The notes under the pieces are model-generated. The model did not search any database. It had not been told where the DNA came from and worked only from the letters and a program-made list of their open reading frames with translations. A program made the position numbers and the translations under genes. From the NCBI GenBank assembly GCA_965240325.2, contig OZ251228.1, positions 2,976,001-3,040,000 on the forward strand: 64,000 bases of DNA. Reading direction: 5' to 3'. The DNA comes from Rebecca billardiae RCC1528. Lineage: Eukaryota; Haptophyta. Of this stretch, positions 30,701 through 41,545 are shown piece after piece (the stretch's first letter is position 1; each line of letters starts with the position of its first letter).

Positions 30701-33700
30701 GGCGGACTCGGAGGCGGGCTGGGCGGCGGGCTCGGTGGCGGCGGCGCAGGCGGCGGCGAAGGAGGCGGGCTGGGCGGCGGGCTCGGTGGCGGCGGCGCCG
30801 GTGGCGGCGAAGGAGGCGGGCTGGGCGGCGGGCTCGGTGGCGGCGGCGCCGGTGGCGGCGAAGGAGGCGGGCTGGGCGGCGGGCTCGGTGGCGGCGGCGC
30901 AGGTGGCGGCGAAGGAGGCGGGCTCGGCGGCGGGCTCGGTGGCGGCGGCGCAGGTGGCGGCGAAGGAGGCGGGCTGGGCGGCGGGCTCGGTGGCGGCGGC
31001 GCAGGTGGCGGCGAAGGAGGCGGGCTCGGCGGCGGCCTCGGTGGCGGCGGCGCAGGTGGCGGCGACGGAGGCGGGCTCGGCGGCGGGCTCGGTGGCGGCG
31101 GCGCAGGTGGCGGCGAAGGAGGCGGGCTCGGCGGCGGGCTCGGTGGCGGCGGCGCAGGTGGCGGCGAAGGAGGCGGGCTGGGCGGCGGGCTCGGTGGCGG
31201 CGGCGCAGGTGGCGGCGACGGAGGCGGGCTCGGCGGCGGGCTCGGAGGCGGCGGCGCAGGTGGCGGCGACGGAGGCGGGCTCGGCGGCGGGCTCGGTGGC
31301 GGCGGCACCGGTGGCGGACTCGGAGGCGGGCTCGGCGGCGGGCTTGGTGGCGGCGGCGCAGGTGGCGGCGAAGGAGGCGGGCTGGGCGGCGGGCTCGGTG
31401 GCGGCGGCGCAGGTGGCGGCGACGGAGGCGGGCTCGGCGGCGGGCTCGGTGGCGGCGGCGCAGGTGGCGGCGAAGGAGGCGGGCTCGGCGGCGGGCTCGG
31501 TGGCGGCGGCGCCGGTGGCGGGCTGGGAGGCGGGCTCGGCGGCGGGCTCGGTGGCGGCGGCGCAGGTGGCGGCGACGGAGGCGGGCTCAGCGGCGGGCTC
31601 GGTGGCGGCGGCACCGGTGGCGGACTCGGAGGCGGGCTCGGCGGCGGGCTTGGTGGCGGCGGCGCAGGTGGCGGGCTCGGAGGCGGGCTGGGCGGCGGGC
31701 TCGGTGGCGGCGGCGCAGGTGGCGGGCTCGGAGGCGGGCTCGGCGGCGGGCTCGGTGGCGGCGGCGCAGGTGGCGGCGACGGAGGCGGGCTCGGCGGCGG
31801 GCTCGGTGGCGGCGGCGCAGGTGGCGGCGAAGGAGGCGGGCTCGGCGGCGGGCTCGGTGGCGGCGGCACCGGTGGCGGACTCGGAGGCGGGCTGGGCGGC
31901 GGGCTCGGTGGCGGCGGCGCAGGCGGCGGCGAAGGAGGCGGGCTCGGCGGCGGGCTCGGTGGCGGCGGCGCCGGTGGCGGCGAAGGAGGCGGGCTGGGCG
32001 GCGGGCTTGGTGGCGGCGGCGCAGGTGGCGGCGAAGGAGGCGGGCTCGGCGGCGGGCTCGGTGGCGGCGGCGCCGGTGGCGGCGAAGGAGGCGGGCTCGG
32101 CGGCGGGCTCGGTGGCGGCGGCGCCGGTGGCGGCGAAGGAGGCGGGCTGGGCGGCGGGCTCGGTGGCAACGGCGCAGGTGGCGGCGAAGGAGGCGGGCTC
32201 GGCGGCGGGCTCGGTGGCGGCGGCGCCGGTGGCGGGCTGGGAGGCGGGCTCGGCGGCGGGCTCGGTGGCGGCGGCGCAGGTGGCGGCGAAGGAGGCGGGC
32301 TGGGCGGCGGGCTTGGTGGCGGCGGCGCAGGTGGCGGCGATGGAGGCGGGCTGGGCGGCGGGCTCGGTGGCGGCGGCGCAGGTGGCGGCGAAGGAGGCGG
32401 GCTCGGCGGCGGGCTCGGTGGCGGCGGCGCCGGTGGCGGCGAAGGAGGCGGGCTCGGCGGCGGGCTCGGTGGCGGCGGCGCAGGTGGCGGCGACGGAGGC
32501 GGGCTCGGCGGCGGGCTCGGTGGCGGCGGCGCAGGTGGCGGCGAAGGAGGCGGGCTCGGCGGCGGGCTCGGTGGCGGCGGCGCAGGTGGCGGCGAAGGAG
32601 GCGGGCTGGGCGGCGGGCTCGGTGGCGGCGGCGCAGGTGGCGGCGACGGAGGCGGGCTCGGCGGCGGGCTCGGAGGCGGCGGCGCAGGTGGCGGCGACGG
32701 AGGCGGGCTCGGCGGCGGGCTCGGTGGCGGCGGCACCGGTGGCGGACTCGGAGGCGGGCTCGGCGGCGGGCTTGGTGGCGGCGGCGCAGGTGGCGGCGAA
32801 GGAGGCGGGCTGGGCGGCGGGCTCGGTGGCGGCGGCGCAGGTGGCGGCGACGGAGGCGGGCTCGGCGGCGGGCTCGGTGGCGGCGGCGCAGGTGGCGGCG
32901 AAGGAGGCGGGCTCGGCGGCGGGCTCGGTGGCGGCGGCGCCGGTGGCGGGCTGGGAGGCGGGCTCGGCGGCGGGCTCGGTGGCGGCGGCGCAGGTGGCGG
33001 CGACGGAGGCGGGCTCAGCGGCGGGCTCGGTGGCGGCGGCACCGGTGGCGGACTCGGAGGCGGGCTCGGCGGCGGGCTTGGTGGCGGCGGCGCAGGTGGC
33101 GGGCTCGGAGGCGGGCTGGGCGGCGGGCTCGGTGGCGGCGGCGCAGGTGGCGGGCTCGGAGGCGGGCTCGGCGGCGGGCTCGGTGGCGGCGGCGCAGGTG
33201 GCGGCGACGGAGGCGGGCTCGGCGGCGGGCTCGGTGGCGGCGGCGCAGGTGGCGGCGAAGGAGGCGGGCTCGGCGGCGGGCTCGGTGGCGGCGGCACCGG
33301 TGGCGGACTCGGAGGCGGGCTGGGCGGCGGGCTCGGTGGCGGCGGCGCAGGCGGCGGCGAAGGAGGCGGGCTCGGCGGCGGGCTCGGTGGCGGCGGCGCC
33401 GGTGGCGGCGAAGGAGGCGGGCTGGGCGGCGGGCTTGGTGGCGGCGGCGCAGGTGGCGGCGAAGGAGGCGGGCTCGGCGGCGGGCTCGGTGGCGGCGGCG
33501 CCGGTGGCGGCGAAGGAGGCGGGCTCGGCGGCGGGCTCGGTGGCGGCGGCGCCGGTGGCGGCGAAGGAGGCGGGCTGGGCGGCGGGCTCGGTGGCAACGG
33601 CGCAGGTGGCGGCGAAGGAGGCGGGCTCGGCGGCGGGCTCGGTGGCGGCGGCGCCGGTGGCGGGCTGGGAGGCGGGCTCGGCGGCGGGCTCGGTGGCGGC

Positions 33701-36700
33701 GGCGCAGGTGGCGGCGAAGGAGGCGGGCTGGGCGGCGGGCTTGGTGGCGGCGGCGCAGGTGGCGGCGATGGAGGCGGGCTGGGCGGCGGGCTCGGTGGCG
33801 GCGGCGCAGGTGGCGGCGAAGGAGGCGGGCTCGGCGGCGGGCTCGGTGGCGGCGGCGCCGGTGGCGGCGAAGGAGGCGGGCTCGGCGGCGGGCTCGGTGG
33901 CGGCGGCGCCGGTGGCGGCGAAGGAGGCGGGCTGGGCGGCGGGCTTGGTGGCGGCGGCGCAGGTGGCGGCGAAGGAGGCGGGCTCGGCGGCGGGCTCGGT
34001 GGCGGCGGCGCCGGTGGCGGCAAAGGAGGCGGGCTCGGCGGCGGGCTCGGTGGCGGCGGCGCCGGTGGCGGCGAAGGAGGCGGGCTGGGCGGCGGGCTCG
34101 GTGGCGGCGGCGCAGGTGGCGGCGAAGGAGGCGGGCTCGGCGGCGGGCTCGGTGGCGGCGGCACCGGTGGCGGACTCGGAGGCGGGCTCGGCGGCGGGCT
34201 TGGTGGCGGCGGCGCAGGTGGCGGGCTCGGAGGCGGGCTGGGCGGCGGGCTCGGTGGCGGCGGCGCAGGTGGCGGGCTCGGAGGCGGGCTCGGCGGCGGG
34301 CTCGGTGGCGGCGGCGCAGGTGGCGGCGACGGAGGCGGGCTCGGCGGCGGGCTCGGTGGCGGCGGCGCAGGTGGCGGCGAAGGAGGCGGGCTCGGCGGCG
34401 GGCTCGGTGGCGGCGGCGCCGGTGGCGGGCTGGGAGGCGGGCTCGGCGGCGGGCTCGGTGGCGGCGGCGCAGGTGGCGGCGAAGGAGGCGGGCTGGGCGG
34501 CGGGCTTGGTGGCGGCGGCGCAGGTGGCGGCGATGGAGGCGGGCTGGGCGGCGGGCTCGGTGGCGGCGGCGCAGGTGGCGGCGAAGGAGGCGGGCTCGGC
34601 GGCGGGCTCGGTGGCGGCGGCGCCGGTGGCGGCGAAGGAGGCGGGCTCGGCGGCGGGCTCGGTGGCGGCGGCGCCGGTGGCGGCGAAGGAGGCGGGCTGG
34701 GCGGCGGGCTTGGTGGCGGCGGCGCAGGTGGCGGCGAAGGAGGCGGGCTCGGCGGCGGGCTCGGTGGCGGCGGCGCCGGTGGCGGCGAAGGAGGCGGGCT
34801 CGGCGGCGGGCTCGGTGGCGGCGGCGCCGGTGGCGGCGAAGGAGGCGGGCTGGGCGGCGGGCTCGGTGGCGGCGGCGCAGGTGGCGGCGAAGGAGGCGGG
34901 CTCGGCGGCGGGCTCGGTGGCGGCGGCGCCGGTGGCGGGCTGGGAGGCGGGCTCGGCGGCGGGCTCGGTGGCGGCGGCGCAGGTGGCGGCGAAGGAGGCG
35001 GGCTGGGCGGCGGGCTCGGTGGCGGCGGCGCAGGTGGCGGCGACGGAGGCGGGCTCGGCGGCGGGCTCGGTGGCGGCGGCGCAGGTGGCGGTGAAGGAGG
35101 CGGGCTCGGCGGCGGGCTCGGTGGCGGCGGCGCCGGTGGCGGCGAAGGAAGCGGGCTCGGCGGCGGGCTCGGTGGCGGCGGCGCCGGTGGCGGCGAAGGA
35201 GGCGGGCTGGGCGGCGGGCTTGGTGGCGGCGGCGCAGGTGGCGGCGAAGGAGGCGGGCTCGGCGGCGGGCTCGGTGGCGGCGGCGCCGGTGGCGGCGAAG
35301 GAGGCGGGCTCGGCGGCGGGCTCGGTGGCGGCGGCGCCGGTGGCGGCGAAGGAGGCGGGCTGGGCGGCGGGCTCGGTGGCGGCGGCGCAGGTGGCGGCGA
35401 AGGAGGCGGGCTCGGCGGCGGGCTCGGTGGCGGCGGCGCCGGTGGCGGGCTGGGAGGCGGGCTCGGCGGCGGGCTCGGTGGCGGTGGCGCAGGTGGCGGC
35501 GAAGGAGGCGGGCTGGGCGGCGGGCTCGGTGGCGGCGGCGCAGGTGGCGGCGACGGAGGCGGGCTCGGCGGCGGGCTCGGTGGCGGCGGCGCAGGTGGCG
35601 GCGACGGAGGCGGGCTCGGCGGCAGGCTTGGTGGCGGCGGCGCAGGTGGCGGCGAAGGAGGCGGGCTCGGCGGCGGGCTCGGTGGCGGCGGCGCAGGCGG
35701 CGGCGAAGGAGGCGGGCTGGGCGGCGGGCTCGGTGGCGGCGGCGCAGGTGGCGGCGACGGAGGCGGGCTCGGCGGCGGGCTCGGAGGCGGCGGCGCAGGT
35801 GGCGGCGACGGAGGCGGGCTCGGCGGCGGGCTCGGTGGCGGCGGCACCGGTGGCGGACTCGGAGGCGGGCTCGGCGGCGGGCTTGGTGGCGGCGGCGCAG
35901 GTGGCGGCGAAGGAGGCGGGCTGGGCGGCGGGCTCGGTGGCGGCGGCGCAGGTGGCGGCGACGGAGGCGGGCTCGGCGGCGGGCTCGGTGGCGGCGGCGC
36001 AGGTGGCGGCGAAGGAGGCGGGCTCGGCGGCGGGCTCGGTGGCGGCGGCGCCGGTGGCGGGCTGGGAGGCGGGCTCGGCGGCGGGCTCGGTGGCGGCGGC
36101 GCAGGTGGCGGCGACGGAGGCGGGCTCGGCGGCGGGCTCGGTGGCGGCGGCACCGGTGGCGGACTCGGAGGCGGGCTCGGCGGCGGGCTTGGTGGCGGCG
36201 GCGCAGGTGGCGGGCTCGGAGGTGGGCTGGGCGGCGGGCTCGGTGGCGGCGGCGCAGGTGGCGGGCTCGGAGGCGGGCTCGGCGGCGGGCTCGGTGGCGG
36301 CGGCGCAGGTGGCGGCGACGGAGGCGGGCTCGGCGGCGGGCTCGGTGGCGGCGGCGCAGGTGGCGGCGAAGGAGGCGGGCTCGGCGGCGGGCTCGGTGGC
36401 GGCGGCACCGGTGGCGGACTCGGAGGCGGGCTGGGCGGCGGGCTCGGTGGCGGCGGCGCAGGTGGCGGCGAAGGAGGCGGGCTCGGCGGCGGGCTCGGTG
36501 GCGGCGGCGCCGGTGGCGGCGATGGAGGCGGGCTCGGCGGCGGGCTTGGTGGCGGCGGCGCAGGTGGCGGCGAAGGAGGCGGGCTCGGCGGCGGGCTCGG
36601 TGGCGGCGGCGCCGGTGGCGGCGAAGGAGGCGGGCTCGGCGGCGGGCTCGGTGGCGGCGGCGCCGGTGGCGGCGAAGGAGGCGGGCTGGGCGGCGGGCTC

Positions 36701-39700
36701 GGTGGCGTCGGCGCAGGTGGCGGCGAAGGAGGCGGGCTCGGCGGCGGGCTCGGTGGCGGCGGCGCAGGTGGCGGGCTGGGAGGCGGGCTCGGCGGCGGGC
36801 TCGGTGGCGGCGGCGCCGGTGGCGGCGAAGGAGGCGGGCTCGGCGGCGGGCTCGGTGGCGGCGGCGCCGGTGGCGGCGAAGGAGGCGGGCTGGGCGGCGG
36901 GCTTGGTGGCGGCGGCGCAGGTGGCGGCGATGGAGGCGGGCTGGGCGGCGGGCTCGGTGGCGGCGGCGCCGGTGGCGGCGAAGGAGGCGGGCTCGGCGGC
37001 GGGCTCGGTGGCGGCGGCGCCGGTGGCGGCGAAGGAGGCGGGCTCGGCGGCGGGCTCGGTGGCGGCGGCGCCGGTGGCGGCGAAGGAGGCGGGCTCGGCG
37101 GCGGGCTCGGTGGCGGCGGCGCCGGTGGCGGCGAAGGAGGCGGGCTGGGCGGCGGGCTTGGTGGCGGCGGCGCAGGTGGCGGCGAAGGAGGCGGGCTCGG
37201 CGGCGGGCTCGGTGGCGGCGCCGGTGGCGGCGAAGGAGGCGGGCTCGGCGGCGGGCTCGGTGGCGGCGGCGCCGGTGGCGGCGAAGGAGGCGGGCTGGGC
37301 GGCGGGCTCGGTGGCGGCGGCGCAGGTGGCGGCGACGGAGGCGGGCTCGGCGGCGGGCTCGGTGGCGGCGGCGCAGGTGGCGGCGACGGAGGCGGGCTCG
37401 GCGGCGGGCTCGGTGGCGGCGGCACCGGTGGCGGACTCGGAGGCGGGCTGGGCGGCGGGCTCGGTGGCGGCGGCGCAGGTGGCGGCGAAGGAGGCGGGCT
37501 CGGCGGCGGGCTCGGTGGCGGCGGCGCCGGTGGCGGCGAAGGAGGCGGGCTCGGCGGCGGGCTTGGTGGCGGCGGCGCAGGTGGCGGCGAAGGAGGCGGG
37601 CTCGGCGGCGGGCTCGGTGGCGGCGGCGCCGGTGGCGGCGAAGGAGGCGGGCTCGGCGGCGGGCTCGGTGGCGGCGGCGCCGGTGGCGGCGAAGGAGGCG
37701 GGCTGGGCGGCGGGCTCGGTGGCGGCGGCGCAGGTGGCGGCGAAGGAGGCGGGCTCGGCGGCGGGCTCGGTGGCGGCGGCGCAGGTGGCGGGCTGGGAGG
37801 CGGGCTCGGCGGCGGGCTCGGTGGCGGCGGCGCCGGTGGCGGCGAAGGAGGCGGGCTCGGCGGCGGGCTCGGTGGCGGCGGCGCCGGTGGCGGCGAAGGA
37901 GGCGGGCTGGGCGGCGGGCTTGGTGGCGGCGGCGCAGGTGGCGGCGATGGAGGCGGGCTGGGCGGCGGGCTCGGTGGCGGCGGCGCCGGTGGCGGCGAAG
38001 GAGGCGGGCTCGGCGGCGGGCTCGGTGGCGGCGGCGCCGGTGGCGGCGAAGGAGGCGGGCTCGGCGGCGGGCTCGGTGGCGGCGGCGCCGGTGGCGGCGA
38101 AGGAGGCGGGCTCGGCGGCGGGCTCGGTGGCGGCGGCGCCGGTGGCGGCGAAGGAGGCGGGCTGGGCGGCGGGCTTGGTGGCGGCGGCGCAGGTGGCGGC
38201 GAAGGAGGCGGGCTCGGCGGCGGGCTCGGTGGCGGCGCCGGTGGCGGCGAAGGAGGCGGGCTCGGCGGCGGGCTCGGTGGCGGCGGCGCCGGTGGCGGCG
38301 AAGGAGGCGGGCTGGGCGGCGGGCTCGGTGGCGGCGGCGCAGGTGGCGGCGACGGAGGCGGGCTCGGCGGCGGGCTCGGTGGCGGCGGCGCAGGTGGCGG
38401 CGACGGAGGCGGGCTCGGCGGCGGGCTCGGTGGCGGCGGCACCGGTGGCGGACTCGGAGGCGGGCTCGGCGGCGGGCTTGGTGGCGGCGGCGCAGGTGGC
38501 GGCGATGGAGGCGGGCTCGGCGGCGGGCTCGGTGGCGGCGGCGCAGGTGGCGGCGAAGGAGGCGGGCTGGGCGGCGGGCTCGGTGGCGGCGGCGCAGGTG
38601 GCGGCGAAGGAGGCGGACTCGGCGGCAGGCTCGGTGGCGGCGGCGCGGGTGGCGGGCTGGGAGGCGGGCTCGGCGGCGGGCTCGGTGGCGGCGGCGCAGG
38701 TGGCGGCGAAGGAGGCGGGCTCGGTGACGGGCTCGGTGGCGGCGGCGCAGGTGGCGCCGATGGAGGCGGGCTCGGCGTCGAGGGCCAGCTGATCCCGAGG
38801 TCGACTGGGGCGAGGTTGTCGCCCATGTGCCCGGCACTCTTGCCCACGTCTGCAGTGCCGCCCGAGCCGAGCTGGCCGTTGGTGCCAGCGCCCCAGCTGC
38901 GACACACGGCACACGCGAGCGCGCACGCGTGCGCACGCGGCGGTGAGCACGCGGGCATGGTGACACGCGGCCATCGCCGCGAGTGGCGCGGGGGATCCGC
39001 GCGCGCAGCAGCAGCCCGCCGCGCTGTGGCCCCGCCTGTGCGCGCGCCCCCTCCGCGCGCACCACTTGAGCTGCGCGCTGCCGTCCAGGATGGCGCACGT
39101 GCCGTGGGCGGAGGCGGCCACGGCCACCGCCGAGCGGCCCGCCCCGAGCTCGATGGCGGGCAGCTGGTCGCCCATGTCCGCCGGCGCGGTGCCGCGGCTG
39201 ATGGAGTCCTCCGTGCCCAGCTGGCCGTCGGAGCCGCGGCCCCAGCTGCACGCACGCGCGCGCGGGCAGCGGGCAGGGTGCGGCGGCGCGGCGGCGCGGC
39301 GGCGTGTGAGCGCGTCGCGTCGCGCGCGGGCGCGCGCGCGGGCGCGGCGCGGGGCGGCGGCGGACGGGGCGGTGGCGCACCACTTCAAGCTCGCGTCGTC
39401 CAGCCGCGCGCAGCTGTGCGCCTCGCCGAGCGCGAGCTCCGCGGGCGTGCGCCCGTCTCCGAGGGCGACCGGCCCGACCGGCGTGAAGGCGTCCGTGTAG
39501 CGGTAGTGGCCGAGCTGCAGGTCGCCGCCCGCGCCCCAGCACGCCACGAAGCCTGCGCTGTTGCGCGCGCACGTGTGCGCAGGCCCCGTCGCCACTTCGA
39601 GCAGGACGTGGTCTGGCGCGGTGTAGGGCAGGTTCGCGCCCATGTCGCCGCGCTCGCCGCCTCGCTCTCCGTACAGAGCTCCGACGCCGAGCTGCCCGGC

Positions 39701-40845
39701 CGAGTTGTCGCCCCAGCACTTGAGCCGTTTGTTGGAGAGCAGCGCGCATGCGTGCGAGCCCAGGTGCAGGGCGAACGAGCTCACGCTCGCGGCGCCGTCG
39801 TCCCCGTCCGGCGCGACGAGCAAGACGAAGGGCAGCGCGTTGCCCATCGTGCCGGCCGTGCCGCCGCGCTCCTCCCTGTCGCCGTACCCGAGCTGTCCGA
39901 GCTCGTTCTCGCCCCAGCACTTGAGGCCGGACTGGCCGCTGCTGCTCTGGTACACGTGCGCGCACGTGAAGTGCGCGCCGCAGCGCACGCCGAGCACGGA
40001 GGCGCCGCTGCCCAGGCGCAGGGCCGGCAGCGCGTCCCCCATCGCGCGCCCGCCGCCGTCGCCCACGTCGTCCCCGTGCCCGAGCCCGAGCTGCCCCACG
40101 CTGTTGGAGCCCCAGCTGCGGGCGGACGGGAGACGCGCCGCGCGCGCGCGAGGCGGGCGGCTCAGCGCACACGCGGCATTGTCGGCGCGGCGCGGGCGCG
40201 CGCGGGCGCGCGCGGGCGCGCACCAGCGCAGCGTCGCGTCGCTGAGCACGGCGCACGTGTGCTCTACGCCCGCGGAGACGTCGGAGACGCCCAGCCCGGA
40301 CGGCAGCTGCACGTACGGCAGCGCGGCGCCCATCGTGCTCGGGTGGTCCCCGCGCCTCGCCTTGTCGCCATAGCCCGTCTTGCCCTTGTCACCGTCCCCG
40401 AAGCTGCGCGCGCGCGCGCGCGCGCACCGCAGGGCGCCCGCGCGGGGTGGTCGGCGCGCGCTGCGCGGCGCGGCGCACAGCGCGCGAGCGCGCGGCGCTG
40501 CAGGCGCGCGCGCGCGCACCACTTGAGCCGAGCCACGCCGGCGTCCGAGATGATCACGCAGGTGTGCAGCTGGCCCATCACCACGCGCGTGATCGTGGTC
40601 GGCAGTTCGTAGATCTCGGGCGGCATGGTGCCGTCGTAGGGCATGGCCACAGGGCCGCCGCCGCTAGGATCAAAAGGGGATGCCACCTGCGCGCGCACGC
40701 CCCAGTGGAGCTGCCCGCGCGGCGGCGCGGCGAGGAGCACGAGGGCAAGCCCGGCGACGTCGCCGAGCCGTCGCCGAGCTCGGCCCGTGCCGGGCGTCGG
40801 TGCGAGCGCTCGGCTCGCTCGTTCGCGTGACCACTGCGCTTTCAT
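17752..40845 (-). CDS. giant RCC1 - Pro/Ser-rich - TIG - REJ - GPS - polycystin-1-like membrane protein
   Basis: Five exons on the complement: 40845-40520, 40403-40224, 40115-39381, 39245-39063 and 38896-17752; the last is 21,145 nt long. The joined frame encodes 7,522 residues. A signal-anchor-like stretch (about 30-48) is followed by seven RCC1 repeats (CWGxxxxGQLG type, residues 95-490), enough for a closed propeller. Residues 510-4400 are PPPSPPPSPPPAPPPPS-type repeats, then QPPS/LPPS. Next come IPT/TIG-like segments (PARGGTVVTLEG), REJ-like repeats, an EGF-like Cys cluster and a GPS site (CACNHLTDF, near 5950). Spans 1-3 (about 6000, 6430 and 6480) and spans 4-5 (about 7425 and 7460) match polycystin-1 topology, with an EF-hand (DLSGSGALDAAE, near 7320) before span 4. 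The PLAT domain and channel spans 6-11 are missing. Likely a cell-surface adhesion or mechanosensory protein. Confidence 0.75.
27157..27560. repeat. 12-bp tandem repeat coding QPPS/LPPS
   Basis: About 33 imperfect copies of GGCGGCTGCGAC on the plus strand, read as QPPS or LPPS on the coding (minus) strand. It forms the C-terminal end of the Pro-rich stalk of the giant protein and adjoins the 51-bp array directly. Confidence 0.85.
27561..38780. repeat. 51-bp coding tandem repeat, about 220 copies
   Basis: The unit is 51 bp and encodes 17 residues (PPPSPPPSPPPAPPPPS) on the minus strand. The span of 11.2 kb corresponds to about 220 units. Variation is mostly synonymous or S/A/V/L swaps, and rare 48-bp units (one triplet lost) keep the frame. 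Rare variants recur at fixed offsets of 1,428, 3,111 and 5,202 bp, all multiples of 51, which shows higher-order duplication. There are no unique spacers, so this is a coding minisatellite and not a CRISPR array. Confidence 0.95.
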
Positions 40846-41545
40846 GGCCACACTCGTGGTCTTCGTGGGGGGCGCTTGCTTCGCGGTTCCCCGAATGAGT
40901 GGACCCTGCTGACCGGTGCGGGTATCATACAGACCTTGGTGGCTTGGTCAGATTCAGTTAGACAGTTATGAGCTGAGCCTGTCCGATGAGCTCATGATCT
41001 ATCAGGCTCGCTATTTATGGCCTGTGCACACCTATCATCATACGAACCGCGGAACCTGCAAAACAAAGCTCTAAACGGCGAACTCACGGAACGTATTGAC
41101 GTGGTTATGTCTTAATGGCTTAAGCTGAGCGGTCAAACGATCCCGTTCCGATCAATAGCCGTTGACCCAATGAGTACAGCGCGGATGATTCGAAGTTTAT
41201 AGTTGATTACTGATATTCGGCCTATTCATCGGCGATTCGGCGGGGTATTCTGACGACGCGCTGCCTTTTTCTCCGAATAATAAAGTACTGCTGGCGGATA
41301 CCCCCATATTGAATCATTGAATATGGCACATCAATTCATAATCAATTATCGATCATCAACTGCCTGCTCGAACTTTCGAACGAGGCGCTACTCATCAACC
41401 CAGTTGCAGGGGCCGCAGCCCAGAAGGCGCGACGCCGGGGGCTGTAGCGTGCCCGGCCAGAGCAAGTGAGCCACCCACACCCACGCTGACGGCTGCTGCG
41501 AAGCGATGGGTCTGCGTCTCGCGGTCACTGCAGCTCGCCACCGCG
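40846..41545. other. intergenic, AT-richer; promoter region of giant gene
   Basis: Upstream of the giant gene's ATG and downstream of the exonuclease stop, both on the minus strand. From about 40915 to 41400 the composition falls to roughly half GC. No ORF, RNA gene or clear core promoter is recognised. Confidence 0.5.

Noticed and set aside
27561-38780. CRISPR array
   Set aside because: The 51-bp units are directly adjacent with no unique spacers, and the host is eukaryotic.
27675-38792. A 3,705-codon plus-strand frame of VAAKEAGSAAGSVAAA repeats
   Set aside because: Another shadow frame of the same array; it starts and ends at the array edges and has no domains.
25736-40522. A 4,928-codon minus-strand frame of TEPAAEPASFAAT repeats
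   Set aside because: It overlaps the RCC1 exons correctly (exon 3 lies in it) but leaves the true frame after the last RCC1 intron. Splicing at 39062/38896 restores the Pro-rich frame that continues into TIG, REJ and GPS.
25973-40612. A 4,879-codon plus-strand frame of Gly-rich (GGGLGGG) repeats
   Set aside because: It is the antisense of the 51-bp repeat. The unit contains no stop in several frames, so all stay open. The minus strand alone has recognisable domains on both sides (RCC1 and TIG/REJ/GPS).
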